NCBI RefSeq assembly: GCF_024713975.1
Contig: NC_091107.1
Location: 18,467,501 to 18,531,500 of the forward strand
Direction of reading: 5' to 3'
Length of the DNA stretch: 64,000 bases
DNA from: Paralichthys olivaceus
Taxonomy: Eukaryota > Chordata > Actinopteri > Pleuronectiformes > Paralichthyidae
Below are positions 15,501-25,733 of this stretch, piece by piece (positions within the stretch are counted from its first letter, which is position 1; the number at the start of each line of letters is the position of its first letter). The translations under genes were made by a program, and so were the position numbers. The notes under the pieces were generated by a model, which saw only the letters and a list, made by a program, of their open reading frames with translations, searched no databases and was not told where the DNA came from.

Positions 15501-18500
15501 TGTGTGTTGACATGCTAACAACAGTGCAACTGGCACTGATCATGTCATTATTTTTGCAGGAGTTTGGACCCAAACTAAAGTACAAAACAAATTCAAATTT
15601 GAGCTGCATCCGGCTGGGGACACGAATGTTTGCAGCTAATATGTGCAACATTTTACAGCTATCAATCCAAAATGACGGTGGCCCAGAGAGCTCAACGCAA
15701 TGCAACTTCAGAAAACACATGCAAAACATCATCAATCTGTCAACACATGCACTGCAACTAGAAAGCGCAAAGCAAATACTCTCAACACATCTGAAGTATT
15801 TCCAGGGGACACTAAAAAGGGATGAAAATTGCCTGTGCTGTTTGTTGCCATTATTTGAGTCTCAAGAACTTACCGATGTTGACTATCCCGGACCCTCAGT
15901 GTTAAAAATTATGAATTGTGTAAAAGAAAATGCTTATTTTAACAATTTATATTGTTTTTCTGATAAATGCTGTTAACTTTGCATTAGCCCTGTGTATAAT
16001 GTTAGACTACCAATTCAAGTAATCGGACGAAATACACTTCATTGAGAAACAGACTAACGTCATGTTAAGGAGCTGTTCTTTATCTTTATCAGATCAACAA
16101 CGCCACAGTAAAGACAATACATGTTGATCTGAAAAAGACTTGACGTTTGCCTGTTTCTTAAATAATTCAGTGTTAGGGTTTGTCGTGCATTATGTGTTAG
16201 CATGTGCTTGTGTTGTCAAATTGATGAAGATTTTTTCTCCCTTCATAGTGTCTATTTGCATGTGTTTCTTCTCAAGTTGTAATGTGTTGAGCTCTCAGGG
16301 CCACCATACAAGAGTTGTTGAGACATTACAACACATATATCAATCAATGTCTTTATGGTTGTTTTGCTAATCTAGTTAATTTGCAAATATTTGTTAGGGT
16401 ACATGAATATAATAAAATTTTGATATTTTACAGGAAAAATCCATCCCTACAGTCAGAGGACTACATCTTGTATGTATATCAGTACAAAATGTTATATCAA
16501 TCCAATCCCCAGAGCCACGAGCATACAGCTCAAAATATAAATTGAGTTCTCTCACCCTCTTCTTATAGTAAATCCTCCACTTATGATACTCCCTGATCAC
16601 CACCTCAATCCTTCTCTTCCAGTAGCTGCCCTCCAACACGATCGCCTGTTGATGTGGAACACAAATATTAAAATCACACACGTCCAGGGTCATTAGCTTG
16701 TAATACAAACATTTAGCCTCAGCAATATACATCTAAAATAATATGCATTAATAATGTAATCAAAAAGAACCCATCTTATACTACAAGACTTATTTAAAAA
16801 TTCCTAAAAAAACAGAGGACTCACTTGAGGCTTTCGATGGGCATCGCCCTCAGAGCCCTCTAGAGGGGTGACGAAGCCACACACTGAGCTCTTCTTCCTC
16901 TCCCCATCTAAAGATACAGCAGATAAATAGCAAGAAAATCAGAAAAAATAATTTAGATTTATTATAAAAAAAGTGGATCCCTTAGTTTGGAATCACTAGT
17001 TTGTGTGGATTTATTTATTTATTTATTTATTTTATTCCAATTTCTGTTGCTTTTGGTGTAACGTCATTGTCCATCATGAGGAAGGGGAAGAGTGGCGGCC
17101 TCACACTGAATGTACCACCCTCTCCAGATGGCATTGTTCAGACGAATCTTATCCCTCCACAGCAGCCGCAGACCTTTAAAAGACTTCCACTTCGGTGAGA
17201 CGATCTTACCACTGCAACAGAGGGAGAGAAGTCTTTGAAGAATATCAACGTAAAAATGATGATGCTGATGATTTGTTTGTGGGAAATGTGCAGTGTTCAA
17301 TATTTTTTTTCTCTTCATGATCGGCGGCACTGACAAATGACAAAATACTCTTTGGAGAAAAAAATGACACAGTGGAAAATCTCAGTGGCCACATCTGTTA
17401 GAAACCTGTCCTGATTTTGACTAATAGTGTCCAATCAGCTTGTTCACCAGTGCACTGCAAACATCTTGCACTATTTTTCCAGTGTCCCTCATCCTGTTGA
17501 GTGCTGAGAGGAGGCCCCATGATGTGAGGTGCTTGGGAAGTTGCTAGGAAGCCAGAGGGAGTCATTTTCAACATGCTCTTAATGGAGTGTCATCGCTGTC
17601 AGGATGAGAACTCATTAACACCAGTCCAGTTAATGACAAATAACTGCGCTATACCTGCTCCACATTATAGTTCCACATCAACAGTCCTTAAGGGGAACGT
17701 GGTCTGATTTTATCGGAAACCTTCTTTCTTCAGGGGTTATTGTGCAACTGTCATGAAACTACTGATACAAAGTGGCTTGAAAGAAAAATATCTTCTCTGC
17801 ATCAGTTGTTGTTGGGAACTCGAACTGAAAGATGTTTTTAAAGAGTAAGAGCAGGAGATTTTTTTGCAAGGGTGCATGTGTGCTCCAGATATGCACCTAA
17901 ATGCAAACTAGCATGGTTCATCTTTCCATTAACACAGTTTATATGTAATAACCTGAAATAAGCACAGTGTTAAGTCAAAGCAAAGGGCCAACTAAAATAA
18001 ATGGAAGGCATCATTTCAGGATCTTCTCTGCTTTCCCTCAGTTACACTGTAGTCTGCCCGGTGCTGCCAACTAGTATCAAAGTCCAGTTTTCACTTAAGA
18101 TTTTCCAAGCTATTGCACAAGAGGCTGCAAAAACCTCTCTTTTCCAACAAAACCACTCAGTGGGCTGAAAACTGAAATTTAACTTTACAGTTTTAAAAGG
18201 GAAATGCATGTGCAGAAATAAAATTCCTGGCATAGTTGAAGGTGGAGCTCTCTCTGTGTCTGTGGCTCTTAAAAATACATCTAGAGAGGAGATCCCTGCA
18301 CGGGGAAAGATCATATTCTTATAAATTATACCCTGCTGGGTTATTTTTCTAAATAAGTTGCTGCAAACAAGAAACCGCGGCCATGTGGTCCGTCATTGTG
18401 AAAACCAGCAGCTTGAAAATGAATGCCATCTAACCAAGGTGTTGCTATGAAGGTGCTTGAAGCATCATGTCACTCTTGTTCAGGGTGACCACCACTGTCT

Positions 18501-19519
18501 GCATGCCAAGCTTCAGCAGATTCTACTGCAGAACTTGTTAGAAAATTAAAGAGAAAGTCAGCTCAGTTTTCATTATGGCCCTCGTAAATTGCTGTTTTTA
18601 AATATTATTTTTTAATAAATCATACAAAGTAATCATAATTGTCGCACCTCTCTTGTTCAGGATGCCCCCCACTACCTGTATGTCAGGTTTTACTGCAGAC
18701 AAATTTAGGAAATTAAAGGGAAATCAACTTAATTTTCATTATGGTACTGATAAATTGCTCAAATTAAATATCACTAAAAACATTTTGTCGAAGAATCTCA
18801 CCTCACTCTTGTCCATGGTGACCACCACTGGCTGCATGTCAAGTTTCAAGTATTTGTAATGTAGAAATGTTAAGGAAACTAAAGGCAACATCCGCTCAGT
18901 TGTCATTATGGCATTCATAACTTTCCCATTACCATAAACAAGAGGGAGTTGAAAATACCATTGTGAAGATGTAACAATCCACTTCATTACACTTGTTTAT
19001 GTGCAGAAATTAAAATCTGTTTTACTTTTTTATCAAGCGTCCACAACAAGTGACATTAAACTTTGTTTTTCGTCCTTGGTGAAACATGGAGCCGTGAACA
19101 CGCTCACTAAACCACTGAAAGTAATGGCTGCAGTTCCAGGAGAAGAAGCGGCTGAACTGAGCTCAGGCAGGTTTTCACGTGGTTCCAGAGAAGGCAGCAG
19201 GGACCCACCTGTAGGCCAGGGACATGCACTCAAACAGGCGGGTCAGAGTGGGGTCGATGCTCAGGCTGCCGGAGCGGTAGCGGTAGGTCTGACACCACGT
19301 CCTGTTCACCGTGTCGAAGTCGTACCTCAGCGACTCGCCACTTTCCCTCCTGCGCGGTTCGGGGTCGGTGTGCGGCGACGACACCATGAAGTGTCCGCTG
19401 TGGATGACCTGGATTAAGGGGAAGGAGCGGGTGGACGGCGCCGCCCGAGCCGGGCCCACCTCCGGCTCCGGGTCCGACTCCCATGGGTCGTGGAGCTGGC
19501 TCTGTCCTTTCCCCGCCAT
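956..19519 (-). CDS. mlxipl: Carbohydrate-response element-binding protein (MLX-interacting protein-like), 3' end outside window
   Basis: Glucose-responsive bHLH-leucine zipper factor that pairs with MLX on carbohydrate-response elements. Fourteen coding exons in transcription order: 19209-19519, 17105-17211, 16825-16907, 16556-16645, 15370-15411, 10529-10703, 8990-9070, 5214-5912, 5036-5109, 3662-3929, 2591-2694, 2313-2435, 1962-2089, 956-1087. All have GT/AG borders and agreeing phases, giving 805 codons plus 2 nt. Mondo conserved regions are visible: HSGHFMVSSPH (residues 40-50), GKIVSPKWKSFKGL (from 105), YWKRRIEVVIREYHKWRIYY (exon 4) and LSDISDTLFTMTQ (exon 6). The bHLH begins THISAEQKRRFNIK (exon 12), the zipper is in exon 13, and QQQLPATGVPIT opens the C-terminal domain. 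CLSDISDTLFTMTQ-type and CGFVTPLEG segments fit ChREBP better than MondoA. The start at 19519 has A at -3 and G at +4; an in-frame ATG lies directly before it. The remaining C-terminus (about 80 aa in relatives) lies left of base 1. The paralogue call is fairly sure; the family is certain. Confidence 0.95.
1096..1152. repeat. (AC)28 microsatellite abutting an mlxipl splice acceptor
   Basis: Uninterrupted dinucleotide tract of 57 bp. On the mlxipl sense strand it reads (TG)n and ends 8 nt before the first base of exon 14 (1087), where a polypyrimidine tract would normally sit. Confidence 0.97.
1886..1919. repeat. (CA)n microsatellite in mlxipl intron 13
   Basis: CA repeat with one GC interruption, about 40 bp downstream of the exon 13 donor on the gene strand. 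Confidence 0.9.
3384..3396 (+). promoter_or_regulatory. Candidate CTCF motif in mlxipl intron 10
   Basis: CCACCAGGGGGCG agrees with the CTCF core consensus at every defined base. It lies in AT-rich intron between exons 3662-3929 and 2591-2694. Inferred from sequence only; binding is untested. Confidence 0.4.
4495..4575 (+). repeat. Interspersed repeat tail, copy 1 of 3
   Basis: Degenerate match to two other places in this window (9243-9350 and 33930-34025). Shared words are caccttg, tgaggcaaa, gaatatgggctata and a final A-rich end. The layout resembles the 3' tail of a common teleost retroposon; the family name is not certain. Confidence 0.5.
6288..6470 (+). repeat. Common fish interspersed repeat fragment
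   Basis: Contains accaaggaggttatgttttc, a run of tttg units, then tcagcaggatta, caaaaactact, tttccatgaaat and tggtgcggatccggctcag. This word order recurs in teleost intergenic DNA from general knowledge. Lies in mlxipl intron 7. Confidence 0.55.
6512..6546. repeat. (AC)n microsatellite in mlxipl intron 7
   Basis: Perfect CA/AC tract of about 35 bp. Confidence 0.95.
7500..8212 (+). mobile_element. L2/Rex1-like LINE 3' fragment (degenerate)
   Basis: Plus-strand translation, with frame breaks, gives the end of a LINE reverse transcriptase: HIKSVTKSAFFHLKNISRFR near 7570, ETLTHAFITSCLDY near 7645, then after breaks FGDRAFSVGAPALWNSLPVE (7950-8012) and FQKLLKHNL. These match the C-terminal half of L2-clade LINE polyproteins. 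The copy ends in a short tail (gacgctttataaattcaag) and an (ATT)n microsatellite at 8193-8212, a usual L2 ending. It is antisense to mlxipl, inside intron 7, truncated at the 5' end and not functional. Confidence 0.8.
9243..9350 (+). repeat. Interspersed repeat tail, copy 2 of 3
   Basis: Best preserved of three copies: ggttaagggcagaggatgtc, tgaggcaaac, gaatatagcctata, aataaaatttgattgatt. Sits in mlxipl intron 6 just upstream of exon 7 on the gene strand. Confidence 0.6.
9621..9703. other. Long hairpin (inverted repeat) in mlxipl intron 6
   Basis: Arms 9634-9648 and 9668-9682 are perfectly complementary over 15 bp (CCTGCTGCATCACCA), with a 19-nt loop. A second stem pairs 9621-9630 with 9694-9703 across an unequal internal loop (3 versus 11 nt). 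Total about 83 nt. The size is like a small-RNA precursor or a tiny inverted-repeat element; the function is unknown. Confidence 0.6.
11000..13199. other. Large mlxipl intron 5 (10704-15369), left part
   Basis: AT-rich non-coding sequence. Short ORFs here have no family resemblance and biased Phe/Ile/Tyr composition. Apart from the LINE remnant at 13200-13660 I see no feature; a fragment near 11755-11810 (ggtccatgga, then aggggtccatga) looks like a common dispersed repeat. Confidence 0.4.
13200..13660 (-). mobile_element. LINE endonuclease (APE) domain remnant
   Basis: Minus-strand translation in pieces: DRASGGVGVAADL (about 13575-13615), then EPFESLFISIILHG and FGNIYRFPLL, then VIVLGDINSNWLD (13395-13440), and further on TDHSVIFSVRKT near 13215-13255. 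This is the order of an apurinic-like LINE endonuclease (GNIYR, GDxN, DHS). Frameshifts and stops separate the parts. It is on the same strand as mlxipl, in intron 5. The reverse transcriptase expected downstream was not recognised. Confidence 0.7.
15231..15248. repeat. Short (CA)n tract
   Basis: gcgcacacacacacacac in mlxipl intron 5. Confidence 0.8.
15677..16305. mobile_element. Inverted-repeat element (MITE-like), 629 bp, in mlxipl intron 4
   Basis: The left end (ggtggcccagagagctcaac, then acttcagaaaacacatgcaaa) is matched in reverse complement by the right end (ggtggccctgagagctcaac, then acttgagaagaaacacatgc). Arms are about 50 bp or more with some mismatches. A 177-codon plus-strand ORF (15443-15976) overlaps this element and has no family likeness. 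No clear target-site duplication. Probably a non-autonomous DNA transposon. Confidence 0.65.
18465..18928. repeat. Three diverged tandem units in mlxipl intron 1
   Basis: Units at about 18465-18593, 18642-18761 and 18798-18928. Each starts ctcttgtycaggrtg and accaccactg-like words followed by ctgcatg and caagyttca, and each ends ttcattatgg with a short tail. Spacing is 177 then 156 bp. Homology is clear but diverged. Confidence 0.7.
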
Positions 19520-19897
19520 CATGCGTAGTTCCCTCACTGTGGACTTCTCCTGCAGACTGTGAACTTTCTCCTCAGATGACTCCCCCCTCCTCCTCCTCCT
19601 CCCTCCGCCCCCCCCTGTTTTCTCCTGATGTTCCAGCTCTGCTCACATCTGTCAGCTGAGACACATCTGTCCACCTCAGCAGCTGCACACCTCTGAGCTC
19701 TGCTGTTGTAACAGCAGATCATTCTGTCAACTTCCTGAGGACAATAATCATTAACAGACCCCTGCTGAGGAGGTCCTCAGAAAAGATAACAGCCATACAT
19801 CTGGACTCTAATACAGGCTCATCATCAATTCCAATGAAATATTATTAGAGCATTTCCATATGTTGTTGTCTCTACTTATTCTAAATTCCATTCAGGA
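19520..19897 (-). promoter_or_regulatory. 5' flank / promoter region of mlxipl
   Basis: Directly upstream of the mlxipl start. It has a CT-rich strand (ctcctcctcctcctccctcc near 19588-19612) and lies next to a GC-rich exon 1, as expected for a vertebrate promoter. No TATA box or carbohydrate-response element pair was recognised. The transcription start is not determinable from sequence alone. Confidence 0.4.
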
Positions 19898-20100
19898 TCT
19901 ATCTATCTATCTGTCTATCTATCTCTCTCTCTCTATCTATCTATCTATCTGTTTATCTGTCACTCTCTCTCTCTATCTATCTATATACAGTATCTATCTA
20001 TCTATATCTATCTATCTATCTATCTATCTGTCTGTCTATCTATCTGTCTATCTATCTATCTGTTTATCTATTTATCTCTATATCAATTTCTTTATCTATT
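19898..20100. repeat. (TATC)n imperfect microsatellite
   Basis: About 200 bp of tatc/tctg/tctc units. It directly follows the 3' end of the adjacent LINE fragment and may have grown from its tail. Confidence 0.95.
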
Positions 20101-20830
20101 TATTCAAATTCATATTCAGAGGAGATTTATTGGCATGGGAAACAGACATACGTTGCCAAAACAAGAGTAAAAACAACAATGTACATAGAAGAATTCTGAC
20201 TGTGTCGTTAGAAATTTAAACATATAATTAAAAAAATAACTTAATAAAATAGAAATATGTGGATTTGCAGTTAAAAAGAAAAGTTAGTGAGAGCTATATA
20301 AACAGTACAACTTTTTTTTTAATAATCGTTTTTAAAAATATTTGTTCTGTATGTATGTTCAGTGAGTGTGTCTGTGTACAGATATCAGCACAGTGCAAAT
20401 GGTCGGTGCAGAATACACTGGTGATTGATAGCCTTCACGGTGGCTGTTTTCTATTGGACGCCCTTTTTTGGTCACAACAGTTCACAAATCTTGCTGCTGT
20501 GTTTGCACATTGCTGTGTTTTTGTTATCAGCCATGTTTTCAAAGTCCTTTTGGTAGGCTGTAATCTGTGGGTAGTGTCTGTCTGATGTGGTTTAAATGTG
20601 CAGCTCAGTTTCCACCTCCTGCCGTGTGCAGTGGGTGCACAGACTTTCTTGTCTGGGGAACCAGGTCTGCCTGTAGTGGCCTCTCTCCACGACCAGGCTG
20701 TGTTCACTGAGTCTGTACATGGTCAAGGCAGGTAATCTGCCACTGAGCATTCTGTTTAGGGCCGAATAGCATTCCAGTTGGCTCTGGTTCTTGGTTGATT
20801 CTTTCCGATGTGTCAAATGGTTTACTTATA
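20100..20830 (-). mobile_element. LINE 3' fragment (L1/Tx1-like, degenerate)
   Basis: Minus-strand translation includes YRLSEHSLVVERGHYRQTW and LCTHCTRQEVETELHI (about 20592-20710). This C-terminal Cys/His block is typical of fish LINE ORF2 proteins. It is followed by broken coding sequence and a 3' end with catgccaataaatc and gaatatgaatttgaat, the usual tail of such elements. It is 5' truncated and frame-broken, and lies between mlxipl and c1qbp. Confidence 0.7.
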
Positions 20831-20923
20831 ATTTGGTTTAGTCTAATTGGGTTTCTGTCAGGGGGCTCTGATTGTGTTTGTGAACAGATTTCCAGGACCA
20901 GCTGTCTGAGGGGGCTTCTCTGA

Positions 20924-21265
20924 GGGGGGGTGCTTATTTTGAAAATCTAGGCTCATTACAGGTTTCCTGGTATCAACCTGTAACTAAATTTTTATTTGAA
21001 ATTTCAAAAAAATCAGAGAATATAAAGAGGAGCCCTCTCCTCTGTGTGTATGTCATTGCTATGGATACTCACTGACTTGATAGTGTGCACCTGTTATCTC
21101 TCAGCTCAGAGAGAGAAGAAGCTCTGGTGCCCCCCCCCTCAAACAAATGCTTCAAATCAAACACTATAAGTCCTATCTGTGAAATAACCCCCCCCCCCCC
21201 ATAGTAACAGGATGTTATCAGGAAACCTGTAAAGAGCCTGGATTTTTCAAAATAATCACCCCCCC
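20924..21265. mobile_element. MITE with long terminal inverted repeats, 342 bp
   Basis: The left end begins with seven G, then tgcttattttgaaaatctag and gctcattacaggtttcctgg. The right end is its reverse complement with few mismatches (gattattttgaaaaatccag, then gctctttacaggtttcctga), ending in seven C. Inverted arms run about 70 bp. Inner C runs (about 21131 and 21189-21201) break the middle. No convincing target-site duplication, so the superfamily is unknown. Confidence 0.75.
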
Positions 21266-22533
21266 TTTGGGGTTCAATTCAGTTGAGACTTCTGACTGGA
21301 GAAACTGGGGTTCGAACCTACGACCCTTGTTTTGTGACTTTTTGTTTTACTGGAGAGCATTTTGTTACTTTGGAACCTCTTCACATAAAATAATATTTGT
21401 CCCTCACCTCTGGTTTGGAAGTCATATATGTATCTTTCCTACTCTCCATTGAACAAATCCTCTCTCAGAACTTGTTTTGTGGGAACTTGGTACATGCCAT
21501 CTATTGGCAGTATATTTATTTGGAATGCAGGTAAAACATTCATATCAAGCAATTGTCTATAAGAATATCATTTTCAGAGAAAAAGAAGGTATACACAAAG
21601 AAATCAAACATTTTGAGACAACAGCTCACAAGCCCTGGATGTAAATCAATTTTTCAATATACTTGGTTTCAGTCTAGGTCAGCAATTTTTGTTTTTTGAG
21701 AAAAATTAAGGGAAAAAAGATTTCATAGTAATCTGTCTAGCATTTTTTGCGTTATCTTGCTCTCAAATTGACAGGATGAAAACAATGGAGGTAAATATTC
21801 AGAGCTCAAACCTCAAAAAAATTCATTGAAGGTTACGATCATTTCACTGATTTGTGAGGTTCTGATAAATGTCATGTGGCCACTTCTATATATATGATGA
21901 AATAAAACCTCAAAACATCCACTCATATCAAACTGTTTTAATGAACAGACCTTCCATTCTCAACACAAAGATATATGCCATTCAGATTTAAACCGATTTT
22001 ATGGTCTCACAGAGTTGAATGTATATGTGTTAACATGAACTCCTGATCAAAGCCAACTAACAGTCAGACTCAGCAGGGTTACAGAGGCTGTCACACATGA
22101 GTGACTTTGTAAACTCATTTGCTTTCGGTGTTTGTGTTTTGATTCCCCATCCTGACTAATTTGTTCATTATTTGCTTGAGAGAACTTGAACATTTACAAA
22201 TAGTAACTGGACCATGTTGAACCACTGCAGTTAAGACAGTAACTCCAGAATAGAGAGGCATTTCTTTCTGCACATTGTCATGACCTTCATATATTTAACT
22301 TATATTTCTATCTTGTTTAAGTTACAGAAAAATAAAGTCACATTTTATCAAAGACAGCAAGCCCAGTCATTGTGACAATTACTGTCACGAACACTAACGT
22401 CAGTCTCTTTAGCGTGCCAGGCAGACATATCTTTCAGTGCTGCAACATTCACTTTAGACTTATTGAACCATCGGATTTCCAAATTTGCCAGGACATGATT
22501 TAAAGATCAGTGAAATTTAGCTTCTATCTAACA
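21266..22533. other. Spacer and probable c1qbp 3' UTR
   Basis: AT-rich sequence after the c1qbp stop. On the c1qbp strand an ATTAAA lies at 21937-21942 and an AATAAA at 21515-21520; either could end the transcript. A ggttcgaacc word near 21310 resembles a pol III B box but no tRNA fold was found. Confidence 0.35.
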
Positions 22534-25500
22534 TTAGTTACATTTAACAAAGCCCTGGAGGTTTTCCAGGAATTTGATGTACTCTTGATGCTCAATGGCG
22601 GTGCTCAGCTCCATCAGTTCATCAGCGAAAGTGTTGTCGACCCCACGGTCGGCCAGGAAGTCCATCAAGTGGTCATACAGGGCCTGAAAAACAACACAGC
22701 ATGAAATCCCATGTCATTTAAAGTGACGCTACTATCCTCAGTCTCATCAACTCTTATCTACCAACTAATTCCAAATCTGGTGAGCAGCTCTCTGTAGCAG
22801 TCAGTGGAGACGGGGCAGTGTGCCAACAATCAGTGGACAGAGTTAAACATGTCTTCTTTTATGCCCTCTGATAAACTACAGACGTATATATCAGATTAGA
22901 TAGAACTGACACGGACATTGATGGGGGTCCATGGTACTGATCTCCTTCATGGCAACAACATTCATAAAATCACATCCTCTTAAGTTATCTTCAAAGTAAA
23001 TGCACAAAATTCATTTTGTTGCATTAAGGCTTTATACAAAGTGGAATTAAAGAGCTTTTATTTTGAATAGCTGTGAACCTGAGTCTGAAGATTGTGTGGC
23101 TTGCTGAACAGACCTCTCTCTCTCAATAGCAGACATGCAATTTATACAAAAATAACAGCAGGTAAATCATTTGAACTTGTATATAAACCACACGAAAACA
23201 GTAATAGAGCAAATTCAGTTTCTTTTTTTGAAAAAATTGACTAGAAAATCTTCATTGCAGATGAACCAGGTAGGATGATCACATTCACATCAAGTTTTCT
23301 TACTTCACTCAGCACCATAGACTGTTAGACACAACGTCCAGCACACAAACAAAAAGTGACAGTATATTGTAGAACTGTTTGAGGAGGACTTACTAATGTC
23401 AAGGAATAATTCTGAAGTAGCTCCAGAGCATCAACACAGGCCAGGCAAACAGGCAGCTTTAGCGCGGCACTAGTTATGCAAATTATGTAATTTTCTGTTC
23501 ACCATCTCAGGTCTTACCCAGTCCAGAGAGTCTGTGCTTAGCGTATAGCTCGTCTCCTTCCACTCTGTATCTCCCTCAGGCTGGAAACTGACCTCACGAA
23601 TAGCAAAGATGTCACTCTCCTCCTCTCCTTCACCATGACTCATCTGCAAATGCAAATCCAGATTATTTTTTACTTCACAGATTGGCTATCTCACAGGAAG
23701 GTCAGAGACATGCTGTTCCTCACAATACTTTACATCTTACATGAATTAACACCTACTGTGCTTACCTCATCTTCAGGGAAATGGCAGTCAAACACCAGGG
23801 AATGTTTTGCAGCCTGTTTCGTTACTTCAACAACAAAGTTTGGTGATGACACAATTTCTGGCTGTAAACGGAATTAAAATAATTTAATGTCAACTTCAAT
23901 CAGTAAATTCTTAAATATCAACATAGTTATGACTTCGTATATTTTTTTACATCCATATCTGACTTAAACAATCAGGTTTGCTGAGGGCTCACCTCTTCTT
24001 CGGCTGACTTCTGCTGTCCTTGTTCTGCCTCTTCCTCAAAGTTAGGAGGGATGCTGTTGTTGACATTGAATGTGACAGTGATTCTGTGGAAAAGCAGATG
24101 CATTATGAGCTCATATACAGTAGCTTTCACCAAACCATTATATCTGCAGTCATTGGACAGCCGCAGACTTACTTATCTCCTGAAGAATGTCTTGTAAGTT
24201 TAGCCTCTGTTCCGTTCATCTCCAGCTCCCATCCTCCAGACATCTTAGGAAGAGTCTTGGTTTTCTGGATCTTCTGCTCTTCTTTGATTTCATCAGACAG
24301 GAAAACACCAAATGCTTTGTCACCTGTTAAAAGTTTAAGACGGGTTAAATGACTCCATCATGAGACAGAAGGCAACAGAGATAAACTGAGACACAGGAGG
24401 ACCATTCATTTTAGCTGTGAGTTTGTCACTTTTTCTAGACAGAGCCATGGGTTGGAGAACATAAATGAGGCACTAATGTGTTTTCCCCAAGCAAAGGCTG
24501 TCCATCTAATAAGTCTGTGTTAGAGACGGGAGTTTATTTCTTGGATGTGTTATTTTTCACCGTTATCATATATATTTGCCTGATTCTCAGCCCTGTTCTC
24601 CTTAGAGACAGATGCTATTCACAGTGTGTGCTCCTCCACCCACACAGCAGGCAGAGCAGAGGCTGCAGTGGATACAGTGAAGCAGGTGAAGACATAACTC
24701 GATTTGATGAACCAGACTATGCCTGGTACCATCTTAAATAGGAAAAGGCCAATAAAGTGCTTAATAAAATCACCTGTAGAAAAATGAAGATGTCTTGCAC
24801 AGTAATTCAAGTTCAAATGATGTCATTGTTGCGGCAAGCATGTTGTTACACCACATTTATTATAACGTCAGCTAGTTTATCAGGGAGGTTTTTGTTCATT
24901 TAGTTTGTTAGTTAGCAAAACAATGTGGATCATAAATAAAGTGGATTTTAAGTCAACACACCAACAGACTTCGATTTAAAGTGAATGAAACCTTATGATT
25001 TATACTAATTTCCCATAAAACCCCATAACTGATGCTGTTTAATTAATAATGTAGGCTATTACAGAACATGTGTAACTGACAGGAGGATTTCTATTGGAAA
25101 CTATTTTACAAAGTGTCAAACCATTTTTATAATCAATATATATTGACTGTATAATATATATACATACATAAATAAGAGTAGATGTATTTTCTTCTCCAAA
25201 TCAGGACAGACTGAATCCTAATGTAACCTCTGCTCACAGCCACTGTCTGTCAAGGTGAATGCTAATTATCGAGAGACTAGATGCTATCCTTGCTAACTGA
25301 TGACTGACAAAAGATCCAAATCAGTTCAGTGGTTAAATGTATAAATGTAATATATTAATTTAACTGAACATGTTGTAGTAAAGTCTCCTCCACAGTTTGG
25401 TACTCCCTCAACATGCAGCACTGTCTCATGTTAGCTAGCTTAGCTTAGCTTCCCTGGTCTCCTGGTTCCCAGTTAAATACCTTCTGTGTGCAGTCCTCCA

Positions 25501-25733
25501 CATCCACACGACACCGAGGGGTTCCGCACTCTGGAGCTGATCAACTGTGGCCGGTATCCCGACGAGGCTCCGTTGTTGTTGAGCATCCACAGGGAGCGGG
25601 TGAAGGGCCGCGCTGTGGCCGAGCTCGGAGAGCATAGAGTCGGGCAGCAGAGCGGCAGAGCTCGGGCTGTGGACGCGGTGGCTGAGGAGACGCGGACGGC
25701 GGCTCCCACCGCCCGGACGACAGACTTCAGCAT
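22534..25733 (-). CDS. c1qbp: Complement component 1 Q subcomponent-binding protein, mitochondrial (p32/gC1qR)
   Basis: Acidic trimeric protein of the mitochondrial matrix needed for mitochondrial translation; in relatives it also appears at the surface and binds C1q. Six exons: 25481-25733, 24173-24323, 23993-24083, 23766-23861, 23518-23643, 22534-22683. They join in phase to 867 nt, 288 aa plus stop; the human protein has 282. Residues 1 to about 80 are rich in Arg, Ser and Ala with few acidic residues (MLKSVVRAVGAAVRVSS), as expected for a cleaved mitochondrial presequence. The mature part starts near GDKAFGVFLSDEIKEE. KITVTFNVNNSIPPNF, PEIVSSPNFVVEVTK and the C-terminal ALYDHLMDFLADRGVDNTFA are hallmark segments. 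An acidic run (FEEEAEQ, then AEEE) ends exon 3. It lies 2 kb downstream of dhx33 on the same strand, the pairing also seen near human 17p13. RPAIN, which neighbours human C1QBP, was not found. Confidence 0.97.

Noticed and set aside
15443-15976. 177-codon plus-strand ORF
   Set aside because: Lies in mlxipl intron 4, overlaps the antisense of an inverted-repeat element, and shows no family resemblance.
19176-19181. Carbohydrate-response element for mlxipl self-regulation
   Set aside because: A single CACGTG is present but no second half-site at 5-bp spacing.
956-19519. mlxip (MondoA) as identity of the first gene
   Set aside because: LSDISDTLFTMTQ, CGFVTPLEG, the QQQLPATGVPIT context and the IPKTEKLSP-type segment favour mlxipl, though the YDFDTVN segment is MondoA-like.
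21290-21330. tRNA gene suggested by ggttcgaacc
   Set aside because: No A box at the right distance and no cloverleaf could be drawn.
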